This document shows, piece by piece, positions 42,429-51,788 of a stretch of 64,000 nucleotides of DNA (position 1 is its first letter; each line of letters begins with the position of its first letter). Both the position numbers and the translations under genes were made by a program. Source of the stretch: Desulfosudis oleivorans Hxd3 (GTDB lineage: Bacteria; Desulfobacterota; Desulfobacteria; Desulfobacterales; Desulfosudaceae). Location: the NCBI RefSeq assembly GCF_000018405.1, contig NC_009943.1:1429001-1493000 (forward strand), in the 5' to 3' direction. The notes beneath the pieces were generated by a model. It was not told the origin of the DNA, searched no databases, and saw only the letters and a program-made list of their open reading frames with translations.

Positions 42429-43379
42429 ATGTTTTTTGATCTTCACTGGGCCGTGATCCTGGCGGCTTTTATTCTGGACTTTTTTGTCGGGGACCCCGAT
42501 TTTTTCGCCCATCCGGCCCGGCTCATGGGCAGGGCCATTAACACCCTGGAACCGGTGTTCAGAAAACTTTCCAGAAACCCGGTTCTTGCCGGTGGGCTGT
42601 TCGCCATTGCCCTCATTGCCGGCACATGGCTTGTCGCTCTGTTCATGCTGGCGTTTCTGGAAGAGATATCCCCGGCGGTGCGCGTGGCCGGGGAGGTGGT
42701 GCTGCTCTTTTTCTGTATTTCGGCCCGGTCCCTTGAAAAGGGGGCCAGGGCCGTTCTGGTGCCCCTTGCAAAAGGGGATATTTATCGGGCCAGGGAAGGG
42801 TTGTGCCTGATCGTGGGCCGGGACGTGCACCGTCTGGATGAAAAGGGCGTGGCCCGGGCCACGGTGGAGACCGTTGCCGAAAACCTGGTGGACGGGGTGA
42901 TCTCTCCCCTGTTTTTCGCCGTGATTGGCGGTGTGCCCCTGGCACTGGCCTACAAGATGGTCAACACCTTGGACTCCATGGTGGGATACAAAGATGACCG
43001 GTACGAGGCCTTTGGCAAGGCATCGGCCCGCATTGACGACGGGGCCAATTTTATTCCGGCCCGGCTGTCGGTGGCCATCATCGCGGCGGCCGCTTTCCTG
43101 CTGTTTCGAAAGGGCGGGGCTGCCTTTAAAACGGCACTGCGGGACGGCCGTTGCCACAGCAGTCCCAATGCCGGATATGCCGAGGCCGCCTTTGCCGGGG
43201 CCCTGGGCCTCTGGATGGGCGGGGCCAGCTTCTACCAGGGCCAGCGGGTGGACAAACCGGTGATCGGGGCCGGGCTGGCCGATACCGATGTGTCGCATAT
43301 TTCGGAGTCCTGCCGCCTGATGCTCCTGGCGTCGACCCTGGCGGTTGTGCTGGCGGCCCTGGCGCGGACGGTTTTGTGA
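42429..43379 (+). CDS. cbiB: adenosylcobinamide-phosphate synthase
   Basis: CbiB (CobD in aerobic nomenclature) of 316 residues, a membrane protein that attaches aminopropanol phosphate to adenosylcobyric acid. IRG-like DFFVGDPDFFAHPARLMG at the N-terminus, AVETVAENLVDGV-type ATVETVAENLVDGVISPLFF near 150, YKMVNTLDSMVGYKDDRYE near 175. The ATG at 42429 has GAGG upstream. It uses the product of the cobD-like enzyme, completing the nucleotide-loop set with cobU and cobS. Confidence 0.93.
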   Translation: MFFDLHWAVILAAFILDFFVGDPDFFAHPARLMGRAINTLEPVFRKLSRNPVLAGGLFAIALIAGTWLVALFMLAFLEEISPAVRVAGEVVLLFFCISARSLEKGARAVLVPLAKGDIYRAREGLCLIVGRDVHRLDEKGVARATVETVAENLVDGVISPLFFAVIGGVPLALAYKMVNTLDSMVGYKDDRYEAFGKASARIDDGANFIPARLSVAIIAAAAFLLFRKGGAAFKTALRDGRCHSSPNAGYAEAAFAGALGLWMGGASFYQGQRVDKPVIGAGLADTDVSHISESCRLMLLASTLAVVLAALARTVL

Positions 43380-43402
43380 TGACCAAATAAACAGGGGGTA
43401 AG

Positions 43403-44191
43403 ATGGAACATCTTTCTGAAAAAGGATTTTCGTTTATTGCCGAGCCGTGGCCCATGGTGCCCGGCCGGCCGGTGGTGGTGTGTGTTCACGGTGCCGGCAT
43501 GTCCGGGTATTTCTGGGTTAGACAGGTACAGGGGCTTTCTCCGGTTGCCAACATGGTGGCCATTGATCTGCCCGGCCACGGCGGGAACCGGGCAGCCGGC
43601 GCTGATACTGTTGAAGCCTATGCCGGTCATGTACTGGCCTTTGTGGAGGCTTTGGGGTTTGACAGGCCGGTGCTGTGCGGCCACAGCATGGGCGGGGCCG
43701 TGACCCAGCATCTGCTGGCTCATCATCCCGGCAGGTTTACCGGCGGCATACTGGCCAATACCGGGGCCCGGCTCAAAGTGCTGCCGCTGGTGTTTGAGAC
43801 CCTGCAAAAGGGAATGCAGGCGTTTGCGGACCTGACCCTGGCCACAGCCATCTGTCCGCAAAACAAAACCGATGAAACAGAACAGATCATTCAGAACGCC
43901 GCAGTCACCGACCCGGCGGTGGCCATCGGTGACTTTAATGCCTGCAACACCTTTGACCTGATGAACCGGATCGGGGAGATTGCGGTGCCGGTGCTGGTGA
44001 TCGGCGCCGCGGATGATCTGTCCACCCCGGCCAAATATGCCGCCTTTCTTGCTGACCGCATTCCCGGCGCCCGCCTGAAGATGGTGGAATCGGCCGGCCA
44101 CATGGCGCCGCTGGAAAAGCCCGATGAGATCAATGCGGCAGTGAGCGATTTTTTGAAAGAAGTGCTGCACAAGGGTGGGGATAGTTGGTGA
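43403..44191 (+). CDS. alpha/beta hydrolase
   Basis: Single-domain hydrolase of 262 residues. VVCVHGAGMSGYFW (oxyanion loop), nucleophile GHSMGGAVTQHLLAHHPG, acid in VIGAADDLSTP, and catalytic histidine SAGHMAPLEKP. Substrate unknown; may be an esterase or C-C hydrolase. AGGGGG precedes the ATG, 23 bp after cbiB, so it could be co-transcribed. Confidence 0.88.
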   Translation: MEHLSEKGFSFIAEPWPMVPGRPVVVCVHGAGMSGYFWVRQVQGLSPVANMVAIDLPGHGGNRAAGADTVEAYAGHVLAFVEALGFDRPVLCGHSMGGAVTQHLLAHHPGRFTGGILANTGARLKVLPLVFETLQKGMQAFADLTLATAICPQNKTDETEQIIQNAAVTDPAVAIGDFNACNTFDLMNRIGEIAVPVLVIGAADDLSTPAKYAAFLADRIPGARLKMVESAGHMAPLEKPDEINAAVSDFLKEVLHKGGDSW

Positions 44192-44213
44192 AAGAGTCTT
44201 GTAAAACAGCGGC

Positions 44214-44242
44214 TTTACTTGTCCGGCAGACAATGGTATGAT
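44214..44242 (+). promoter_or_regulatory. candidate promoter of the ExbB-like operon
   Basis: TTTACT (44214-44219), 17-bp spacer, TATGAT (44237-44242). It is 91 bp before the first start codon of the six-gene operon. Confidence 0.4.
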
Positions 44243-44260
44243 GGCCGGAATAAAAAACAT

Positions 44261-44270
44261 TTGTCGACAA
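44261..44270. promoter_or_regulatory. TTGTCGACAA palindrome
   Basis: A perfect 10-bp palindrome about 19 bp downstream of the candidate -10 box. The same word occurs intergenically at 54753-54762, just upstream of another promoter. It may be an operator; no regulator is known. Confidence 0.3.
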
Positions 44271-44332
44271 TAGGCCAAATCAGCCATGCCGGTTGATACA
44301 TACCATTTACTATTGAAGATCGGAAATGCGGA

Positions 44333-44920
44333 ATGGAAACCTTTCTTGGATTGTTCCGGTCCCATGCCACACTGGCCAGCACCCTGATTCAGTTTGCCGT
44401 TTACACCACCAGCGCGCTGCTTTTTTTTAACGGGCTGTGGATCAGCCTGAAAGCTTTTCGATGGCTGCGCCGTGTGGATGACCAGACCATTGAAGAGAGC
44501 CTCTCAGAGGCCCCTTACGCTGATGACCCCGTGGTGATGCTCGTTGCCAAGACCGTTTCCGGGGACAGGCGCGACCCGCGGCGCAATACCGCGGAAAGGC
44601 TGTTTCTGGCCGACGCCACCCGGCAGATGGCGGAAAACATGTTTGAAAGCAGGTATATGGAACCTCTGACCATGTTTGCCAGCCTGCTGCCGCCCCTTGG
44701 TTTTATCGGTACTGTTTTTGGCATGATATTGATATTTCTCGTCAAGGTCGATCCCGGCAGCGAGCTCAACACCATCGGCCTGGGGGCCGCCCTGTTTACC
44801 ACCCTGGCCGCCCTGATCCTGTTCGTGGTTCTTGAGATCATAAAAACGTGGCTGCTGCGCCTGCTTCGCAACCGGGTGGATCAGGGCCTTGCGTTTGTGC
44901 CTGATGGAGAAGAAAAATGA
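44333..44920 (+). CDS. ExbB/TolQ/MotA-like proton-channel protein
   Basis: Inner-membrane protein of 195 residues with three membrane segments: residues about 15-40, 106-132 and 145-170. The last two carry family marks PPLGFIGTVFGMILIF and GLGAALFTTLAALILF, which line the proton channel in ExbB/TolQ. The cytoplasmic loop (45-100) is short. First gene of a six-gene unit; overlaps the ExbD-like gene by ATGA. It should energise an envelope process through the partners that follow. Confidence 0.87.
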   Translation: METFLGLFRSHATLASTLIQFAVYTTSALLFFNGLWISLKAFRWLRRVDDQTIEESLSEAPYADDPVVMLVAKTVSGDRRDPRRNTAERLFLADATRQMAENMFESRYMEPLTMFASLLPPLGFIGTVFGMILIFLVKVDPGSELNTIGLGAALFTTLAALILFVVLEIIKTWLLRLLRNRVDQGLAFVPDGEEK

Positions 44921-45393
44921 GGCAACGGCGCAACCAGAACCTGATCTGGCTGTTTTCATTCGCGGATCTTGCCTTTCTGCTGCTGATCGCCTTTACCCAG
45001 GCATCCACCATAGGAAAGAAACCCATCTCCATCGGCGAGATGACCCTGCCCAGGGTGGTGGACAGCCCCAGCGTGGAACTTATGTCAAGGGAGGTGCGGC
45101 TGTACCAGGTGCGGGTGCATAAACCTTCCGAAGAGGGAGTGGGCCCGTTTCAACTGGTGATGGTAATGACCGACGGTGTTGAACATCCCGGCGACCGCTT
45201 GTCAGAACAGGGCCTAAAGGTCGTGCTGACAGCACTTGAAGCGGAAGGCGCGGGCAGGCCCGTGCTGGTGCCGGATGAGGCCTCTCTGAGCAAGGACATG
45301 TTGATGGCCATGTCTCTTATTGAAAAGGTATGGAAGGACACCCGGACCGTTACGGTTGAACGGATTACCACCCTGGAGGAGGGCCGGCCATGA
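44917..45393 (+). CDS. ExbD/TolR-like protein
   Basis: Protein of 158 residues with a single membrane helix, LIWLFSFADLAFLLLIAFTQ, holding the aspartate (Asp17 or so) expected of ExbD/TolR proton carriers, then a periplasmic domain (LVMVMTDGVEHPGD, VVLTALEAEGAGRPVLVPDE). The periplasmic part is diverged from standard ExbD, so the assignment rests on the helix, the position after an ExbB-like gene and the size. Overlaps both neighbours by four bases. Confidence 0.78.
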   Translation: MRQRRNQNLIWLFSFADLAFLLLIAFTQASTIGKKPISIGEMTLPRVVDSPSVELMSREVRLYQVRVHKPSEEGVGPFQLVMVMTDGVEHPGDRLSEQGLKVVLTALEAEGAGRPVLVPDEASLSKDMLMAMSLIEKVWKDTRTVTVERITTLEEGRP

Positions 45394-46541
45394 TGGACCG
45401 CAGGCTCTCCACCCAGTACGGTTACGGCGCGGCCCGTATTCTCCTGCCCGCCCCGGTGCGCTACCGGGTGCCCCTGCATTCGCGCTGGTATCTGCATCCG
45501 TCGTTTGTCGGCCTGGTGGGGGCACTGGTGATTCTTTCCCTGTTGCGCTCCTGCGTGACCCCGGTCATCAAGCCCGGGCGGACCATTCTGTGGCTGCAGC
45601 CGCCGCCGGAGGCGGTCGTGCCGAGGACCGAGGCCCCGGCTGTTGCCATGCCCAGGGCCGCCAAGGCGCCGGCGGTGCCGGAGAAAAAACCGGAGCGGGT
45701 GGTACTGGAAACGCCCCGGCCTATTGAAGAAGCGTTGCCCCCGCCGGAGATGAGCCTGGAAAGGCAGAAGACCAGGAGGGAGCGCACCGTTTATGAAAAG
45801 CCCGACACGGCGGTGATGCTGGAAAACCGGACATCCCGGCCCGATATTGCCCGGCGCTCCCATACTGTGGAGCGGCCGGATACCTATGCCGCACAGACCA
45901 TGCCGGACATATCGGTGCCGGATGCCGCCTACCGCCTGGACCGGCAGCCGGATTCCCGCCCGCCCGATCCAGACCGGGACTTGCGGCAGATGGCGCCGCC
46001 TTCGGCATTCACCCCGCTGCCGGCGGAAGATAGTATGCCTTCACTTGCCCGGTCTACTGCCGGGAACCGTTCAAAAACCGTGACCCTCATGTCGGGCCCG
46101 GCGATTCCCGGCGGAGAGATTGTGGGCGGCGGTGTTGGGCATGAACTTGAGCGGGCCCCCGGTTCCGGGGGAAACAGCCGTCTTGCGTCACCGGTTGCAC
46201 GGCCTTCGGGAGTTACTGTGGCGGTGCCCGATACCGGAATCGGACCGACGTTTCCGGCAAAAGAGGAAACTGCACCGGAGGATATGGTGACCATCGCGGG
46301 AACCATTGAGGGAGAATCGACCCGTATTGCCACGCTCAAGCAGGATATCTTCAGAAAAGTTCAATCCACGGAATTTAAGGCCGGTAGCTACTGCTGCACT
46401 GTTGACGGTGTGAAGTGCCGGATTGTTATTACAAAGGAGAAGCGGGTGAGATTGTCGTTTTCCACGGAAAGCATACCTTTTAAGGTGGTGTCCAGACTTG
46501 AGCGGCTCCTGCCGGAAGGGGTGAAGCCATGCGCCGATTAA
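45390..46541 (+). CDS. TonB-like energy-transducing protein (by architecture)
   Basis: Protein of 383 residues: short cytoplasmic start, one membrane helix (FVGLVGALVILSLLRSCV at about 38-55), a long Pro/Arg/Glu-rich periplasmic linker (residues about 65-300) and a small C-terminal domain (KQDIFRKVQSTEFKAG, VKCRIVITKEKRVRLSF, VSRLERLLPEG) with three cysteines. That order is the TonB pattern but the C-terminal sequence is not a recognisable TonB domain. Being third after ExbB- and ExbD-like genes supports a transducer role. Overlaps the next gene by 13 bp. Confidence 0.6.
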   Translation: MMDRRLSTQYGYGAARILLPAPVRYRVPLHSRWYLHPSFVGLVGALVILSLLRSCVTPVIKPGRTILWLQPPPEAVVPRTEAPAVAMPRAAKAPAVPEKKPERVVLETPRPIEEALPPPEMSLERQKTRRERTVYEKPDTAVMLENRTSRPDIARRSHTVERPDTYAAQTMPDISVPDAAYRLDRQPDSRPPDPDRDLRQMAPPSAFTPLPAEDSMPSLARSTAGNRSKTVTLMSGPAIPGGEIVGGGVGHELERAPGSGGNSRLASPVARPSGVTVAVPDTGIGPTFPAKEETAPEDMVTIAGTIEGESTRIATLKQDIFRKVQSTEFKAGSYCCTVDGVKCRIVITKEKRVRLSFSTESIPFKVVSRLERLLPEGVKPCAD

Positions 46542-48535
46542 AACTTGTCATGATCGCGGCCATAGCCCTGGCCGCCGGCGGACTCCTTGTTTCCGGTGAC
46601 GCCCGGGCCGAACTGGTCAAGATTCAGCTTGAAGAGCCCAGAGCCATGGTGGATGGCGGCCGGGCACAGACCGCTCCCGGTGAGATTCCCCAGTGGATCG
46701 CTGACGTGGGCCGTCTTTATATGGAACAGGACGGCAAGCAGCCGCCCGATCCTCTGCTGGAGATACTTGAGGCCCACATGGGCATCAAGGCCACCGGTCA
46801 CCTGGAACTGGTTCAGTCCTGGGAGGCGGCCCAGGACCTGGCCCTGGCCGATATTGCCGCCGGTAACTATTCAGGGGAGGATGCTCCCTGGATTATTTAC
46901 CTTAAAGAGACCTTTTCACTTACCGGTTTCAACTATCTTTATTTCGAAACCTGCATGCGTCACCGGGCCACCCACGGGGACCGGCTTGTCCGCTATTTTG
47001 AAACCGGCTTTTATCCCAACATGGCCCTTTTTTCCGCTACGTCCCACTATTACAAATCCCTCTACTATTACCTGCTGATGGTCACCGACGACCTGTTTAA
47101 GGATTTCAGCCGGGCCACCACCCTGTTGCGCCGGGACCCCGGCGCCAATCCGGAGTTCATCTCAGAGGAGCAGATCCGGCGATTTGCCATTGCCACCCAT
47201 GTGGCCACGGAACTGGACGGGTTCGTTGCCTCCGACCTGGGTGCGGAGATGCCGCTCTCCGGCCAGATTTTTTCGAAAAACGAACTGACCTGGCTGAGAG
47301 AAACCATTGCCAATTATACCAGTATCAATACCCACAGCGCCCTGATGAGTTTTGAATGGTTTCGCACGCGCATGCCCTATGCCATCAGTGCCGATGCCAT
47401 TTCCCACACCATCGGCCGGACATGGAGCGACCAGGCCGCGGCCTTTCGCACCCGGCTGCCCTTGATGTTCTTCGTGGACCAGGGGGAGGCCAGCGTCAGT
47501 ATCGAATCGCTTTTCGGCGCCACCGTGGAAAAACTGCGCATCGACAACCGGGCCGTGGACATGATGGTGATGACGGCCCTGGAAACATGGCTGTCCAAGC
47601 AGGTGAAACATGGCATTCGAATCGACGACCGGCTGCTTTATAACACCATTCTCGCGGAGCTCAAGGTGTGTCCCACCGGGTGGATATTTGCCAATCTTTA
47701 TGACTGCCGCGTCGACCTTGCCGCGCTCAAGACATATGCCGACGGATGGGACAGCCAGGCCAGGCCCGGGGCGACCCTCCAGGCCGGCGTGATGGACAGT
47801 TTTTTTGCCGCCAAAGAAAAGATCGACCGGGTTTTCGGGGACCTTGAAAAGATTTTCGGAAAGGCCCATGCCGAGGAGCGGGCCAACTACATCTTTCACA
47901 AGTACAGGGGGGAGATCTATTACTATTTTAAATATATCGAGTTTGAAACGTTCAAGGGCAAAGGGCCGATGATCCCCGCCGCCGGTCCGGAAGACAATTT
48001 CCTCACCGATTTTCGCATCGCCCTGGTCAAGGAGCCTGAAAATCCGCAGAACCACATCAACCTGTTAAACGCCTATCACCTGCTTTTCCGGAAATTGTTC
48101 GCGGCCGGACGCGTCAGTGACATACAGAAGCGGGAGGCGGAGATGGAAACGTTTATCCGCGGCCGATATCGCCTTGGGTCCATGCTTTCCCACAGGGACA
48201 ACAACCTGTATGATATCTACCGCGTACTGACATACGCCTATCTGTCCAGCACCACCCTTGAATCCCGTGCCTTGGAAACGGCCCGGCTGGGGTTTGAGCT
48301 GGCACGGGACTATTACGCAAAGGCCGCTCAGCATGCGGGGTTTGTGGTGGCCGGACAGACCGGCGCCATCACTCGGGACAACACCGAGATGGACGATTAC
48401 CAGCGTCAGTTCGAACTTTACAGAGACGTGGCACGGCGGCTGGGCAAGCGGATTCAGCTGCTGGTTCCGGAAACGGATATTCAGCTTTATAATCGAATGC
48501 AGGCAATGCGAAGCATGGAGCGTTATACACCATGA
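46529..48535 (+). CDS. large secreted protein, unknown family (operon gene 4)
   Basis: Exported protein of 668 residues; signal peptide MRRLKLVMIAAIALAAGGLL with cleavage after DARA. The rest is largely alpha-helical by eye, with many aromatic residues (FNYLYFETCMRH, SHYYKSLYYYLLMV, YIFHKYRGEIYYYF) and no recognised domain; TPR-like solenoid is possible. It has no lipobox and no outer-membrane barrel pattern. Overlapping genes on both sides place it in the ExbB/ExbD/TonB-like unit, so it is probably a periplasmic component of that machine. Confidence 0.7.
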   Translation: MRRLKLVMIAAIALAAGGLLVSGDARAELVKIQLEEPRAMVDGGRAQTAPGEIPQWIADVGRLYMEQDGKQPPDPLLEILEAHMGIKATGHLELVQSWEAAQDLALADIAAGNYSGEDAPWIIYLKETFSLTGFNYLYFETCMRHRATHGDRLVRYFETGFYPNMALFSATSHYYKSLYYYLLMVTDDLFKDFSRATTLLRRDPGANPEFISEEQIRRFAIATHVATELDGFVASDLGAEMPLSGQIFSKNELTWLRETIANYTSINTHSALMSFEWFRTRMPYAISADAISHTIGRTWSDQAAAFRTRLPLMFFVDQGEASVSIESLFGATVEKLRIDNRAVDMMVMTALETWLSKQVKHGIRIDDRLLYNTILAELKVCPTGWIFANLYDCRVDLAALKTYADGWDSQARPGATLQAGVMDSFFAAKEKIDRVFGDLEKIFGKAHAEERANYIFHKYRGEIYYYFKYIEFETFKGKGPMIPAAGPEDNFLTDFRIALVKEPENPQNHINLLNAYHLLFRKLFAAGRVSDIQKREAEMETFIRGRYRLGSMLSHRDNNLYDIYRVLTYAYLSSTTLESRALETARLGFELARDYYAKAAQHAGFVVAGQTGAITRDNTEMDDYQRQFELYRDVARRLGKRIQLLVPETDIQLYNRMQAMRSMERYTP

Positions 48536-50334
48536 GAATGCTACGGCTGTTGATTTTCACGGGAGTGGGGGCCATGCTGCTGGCTGCCTTGCCCGGTTTT
48601 GCGGACGAAGAAGGCCGGCAGGCCCGGTGCGCCAATATTGTTTCCATGCGAATGATGGAGTCGCTTTACCAGAGCCGGCAGGCGGACACCACCGCGGTAA
48701 CAGGGGACAGGGGCAACAACCGGCTGCTGCAAACCCTTTCCAGTATTTCCCTGTTTGATGAAACCCGGGTGTTGCCCTTCAAGGACAGTGAGACAACGGC
48801 GCGGCAGATCGATGACCTTTCAAGGCGGCTGGACAAGACAGAAGCGGGCGAGGTTTCCCAGGAGCTCCGGTTCAACATCGCCTACGAATACCTGCTGCTC
48901 TATCTTTCCCTGCTGCACGAGCGCAATGTCCTGCAGTTCCATACCGACACCCATACCATGCGCGAGGTTGCCGTCCGGCAGTTGATCACCAGCGACGAAC
49001 TGGTGCAGCACCTGCTCCAGTCCCGGCTCTATCTTAATTCCCTGGGAAGCGGCGCCAGGAGTGAATATTCAGATCCATATGGGCCTCAGCAGGCTGGCGG
49101 TACCAGTTACCGGATTCGCCGGCCGGATGCGGATCTCTATCTCAGCGTGGAGTTTTTGGGACTGATGGTTGAGTGCGAAAAGCTGGCAGGCCAGTTTATG
49201 CTGGGTCTGTCCGGTGGCGCGGGCAGTTATTTTGGTGCCGAAGTGGCCGACATGGAGACGATCCGCTATTATGATCAGCGCACGTGGGACTGGTTGAATG
49301 AACTGTGGAAACGTCACAGCCTTTCCAGTGGTGCTGCGCCAGGCACGTCAACCGGCACCGGTGCTTTTCCTTCCACCGCCATGCTGGAGACCCTTTACCG
49401 GACCTATCTTTCCTATCATTTTCTGTGGCGCTACATTACAGCAGACCAGGAACAGTCGCTTTTTCTGGACACCTTGACACGGGTGCTGTTTGAACGGTTG
49501 AACAGCCTGGGCAAAAATACGGATTACGCCTACCGGGTTACCTATGCCCATTACAGGGAAGAGTCGTCCCGGGACGGTGGCAGCAGCCGGTTTTTGCCCG
49601 CCCTGTTTTTCGCCCGGCGTGGCTGTTTCATGGCCCGTCACCTGAAGGAAGAGGTGGAACCCCGGCGGCTGTTTGAGCTGTACGGCGATTTTTTTACCAC
49701 CGCGTCAGACGCGGTTCAGCACAATATCAGCTACCGGGCAAGGATTTACAATGAGTTGGTTCTGTTTGGCATATACCTGAACGACCTGCAGCTGATGGAA
49801 GAGACCCTTTTCCCCTACGCGCTTTCGGCCATGCGGATTTCAGGGCAGGACCCTTATGACGGCACGGAGTTCGCCCGCTCGTCCCGCCTGACAGCGGCCT
49901 ACCTGCTGGCCATGATTTTAGACGGAAAAAACCGGTCCGGGCTTCACCAGGGAACCGTCCGTTACAGTGATCTGGCCGATTCGCTGGCACCGCTGCTGGT
50001 TTCAAGGGATCATGACAACTGGGTCTATGCCGCGGTGACGCACAAGGCCCTGGCTGATTTTTACTCCAGGCAGGGTGATTATTTCAACGAGGCTATGGCC
50101 ATGTATCATGCCCGGCAGGCTTTTCTGGTGCCGTGCGAAAAGGTCGAACTGACTTATGGAAAGGCGGGGTGGGAGCGGTTTTTCACGCTGCCGGACAGGG
50201 ACCTGGCCCTCTCCTGCCTGAATCTTTTTTTGCATTTTCACGACAAATACCCCACAAATCCGGATGCGGCCATTCCAAAGGTGTTTAACGCCCACCGGAT
50301 TGTCGCACAGGAAAGTGGCAGGGTGGTACGATGA
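48532..50334 (+). CDS. large secreted protein, unknown family (operon gene 5)
   Basis: Exported protein of 600 residues with signal peptide MRMLRLLIFTGVGAMLLAAL (cleavage before DEEGRQ). Helical, aromatic-rich like its neighbour upstream (YLLLYLSLLHERNVLQFHTD, TYLSYHFLWRYITADQEQSL, LADFYSRQGDYFNEAMAMYH), and may be a distant paralogue of it. The last quarter looks TPR-like. No known family. ATGA overlaps at both ends. Confidence 0.7.
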   Translation: MRMLRLLIFTGVGAMLLAALPGFADEEGRQARCANIVSMRMMESLYQSRQADTTAVTGDRGNNRLLQTLSSISLFDETRVLPFKDSETTARQIDDLSRRLDKTEAGEVSQELRFNIAYEYLLLYLSLLHERNVLQFHTDTHTMREVAVRQLITSDELVQHLLQSRLYLNSLGSGARSEYSDPYGPQQAGGTSYRIRRPDADLYLSVEFLGLMVECEKLAGQFMLGLSGGAGSYFGAEVADMETIRYYDQRTWDWLNELWKRHSLSSGAAPGTSTGTGAFPSTAMLETLYRTYLSYHFLWRYITADQEQSLFLDTLTRVLFERLNSLGKNTDYAYRVTYAHYREESSRDGGSSRFLPALFFARRGCFMARHLKEEVEPRRLFELYGDFFTTASDAVQHNISYRARIYNELVLFGIYLNDLQLMEETLFPYALSAMRISGQDPYDGTEFARSSRLTAAYLLAMILDGKNRSGLHQGTVRYSDLADSLAPLLVSRDHDNWVYAAVTHKALADFYSRQGDYFNEAMAMYHARQAFLVPCEKVELTYGKAGWERFFTLPDRDLALSCLNLFLHFHDKYPTNPDAAIPKVFNAHRIVAQESGRVVR

Positions 50335-50369
50335 GGATGGTTGATACAAGGACAAGGAGTTATAAAATC

Positions 50370-51734
50370 ATGCGAAGAACTCTGATGGTGGCGGTACTGG
50401 TAGTGCTGACGGGTTGGGGAACCGCCGCGATGGGGCAGGATGGGACCGGCGCCTGGCTGAAATCATCTTATCTGGCCAGCATTCATGACGACTGCCGGGT
50501 GTTTCTGGAAGGCATTGAGCTTTTTACCCAGCGGGACTACCCCGTGTTCCTTCAGAACATGCAGAAAGGGTCCGTGGTGGCCAGGGCTGATGCCGCGGCC
50601 TATATCAGCGAGCTGAAAAATTTTGAAAAGCTTTTGGATTCCCTTTACGAAGAGTATATCTCATTTAAAAAGGCATCGCTGACCGTCGCCGGTGAAGTTC
50701 AGCCATCAACAACCGGGCTCTCCGAGGTGGAACAGCGCCTGTTCCAGATGCTGGCCTATGCCTACCTGCGCACCGGCGATTTTGCCATGACCCGCATGCT
50801 GATCATGAACCACGACATGCTCTCTTCCGATTTTACTATCAAGATTCGGAATATTGAGGGCCAGCTGGTCGAGTTTCCACTCACACGGCAGTTGAAGGAG
50901 CGGTTCAAGGAGACCAACTCCATCCTGACCACCCTGACGATTCATTTTAAAAATTTTTTCGCCACCGACATTCCGGAGGATATCAACGCTTATATCAAGG
51001 TCTCCGGCTATGATCGAAAGGAACCGGTCAACACCCTGTTCATGGAATACTACGGCCGGCTCTTCCCCGGTCTGAATCCAGGAGGGGACAAGGACAACCT
51101 GATTCACGTGGGCCAGATTATAAAATTTTTCAACATTCAGAAATACAGGCACAACCTGCTTTCCGGCGCTGATGCAAGGGAAAGCCAGGGCGGGTATGAC
51201 ACCACTTATACCTTTCCCATGGTCAAGGGCACCTATGAACTGGTGGTGCGGGACCCCACCATTGCGGCCACGGCCACCAGCGATAACGTCATAACAGTTG
51301 AACGGCTCTGCCTGTTCAAGGGGCTGGCGCGGACCGATTTTCGGGCATTGAAGGAAGAACAGCGGCTGCAAAAAGAGCAGGACAGTATCGTGGCAGAGGA
51401 CATTACCCTGCTGCAGCCGGGGCAGCGGTATCTCTCTTATAAGCCGGGTCAGATGGTGCCCTATGGCACCTATGCCCTGTTTGAAAAGAACCGTCACCTG
51501 GGGACCCTGGAACTGATTCCCTGTTACCGGGGCGGCAAATGCAGGGAATCGGCCAGCCGGGAACCCGGTGTGACACCGGTGCGCATTTTTGATCACACCT
51601 TTGTGCTTTACCGGGACGTGCTGGACCTGGTGCAGCAGTCTCAGGCCACCAAGTCGGCCATGGAATTTCAGGCAGCCCAGCAACAGCGGGAAGTCCACCT
51701 TTTCCCGGGGTGCGCGCCGGCGGCCCAGGAATAA
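50370..51734 (+). CDS. secreted protein, unknown family (operon gene 6)
   Basis: Exported protein of 454 residues from the ATG at 50370 (AAGGAG ten bases upstream), giving signal peptide MRRTLMVAVLVVLTGWGTAA before MGQDG. An ATG at 50331 that overlaps the preceding stop is an alternative and would lengthen the signal by 13 residues. Contains helical segments (VEQRLFQMLAYAYLRTGDFA) and beta-rich parts (FPMVKGTYELVVRDP, LGTLELIPCYRGGKC) but no recognised domain. Last gene of the operon; it ends 42 bp from the convergent YcaO gene. Confidence 0.7.
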   Translation: MRRTLMVAVLVVLTGWGTAAMGQDGTGAWLKSSYLASIHDDCRVFLEGIELFTQRDYPVFLQNMQKGSVVARADAAAYISELKNFEKLLDSLYEEYISFKKASLTVAGEVQPSTTGLSEVEQRLFQMLAYAYLRTGDFAMTRMLIMNHDMLSSDFTIKIRNIEGQLVEFPLTRQLKERFKETNSILTTLTIHFKNFFATDIPEDINAYIKVSGYDRKEPVNTLFMEYYGRLFPGLNPGGDKDNLIHVGQIIKFFNIQKYRHNLLSGADARESQGGYDTTYTFPMVKGTYELVVRDPTIAATATSDNVITVERLCLFKGLARTDFRALKEEQRLQKEQDSIVAEDITLLQPGQRYLSYKPGQMVPYGTYALFEKNRHLGTLELIPCYRGGKCRESASREPGVTPVRIFDHTFVLYRDVLDLVQQSQATKSAMEFQAAQQQREVHLFPGCAPAAQE

Positions 51735-51762
51735 GGGGGCTCCGGGAACATGCTTCGCGCGT

Positions 51763-51788
51763 GGAAAAGGGGCCGTCTACCCTTTTCC
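51763..51788. terminator. convergent-gene hairpin
   Basis: GGAAAAGGG and CCCTTTTCC form a perfect 9-bp stem with an 8-base loop between two convergent genes, overlapping the YcaO stop codon. No T tract on either strand, so termination strength is uncertain. Confidence 0.4.
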
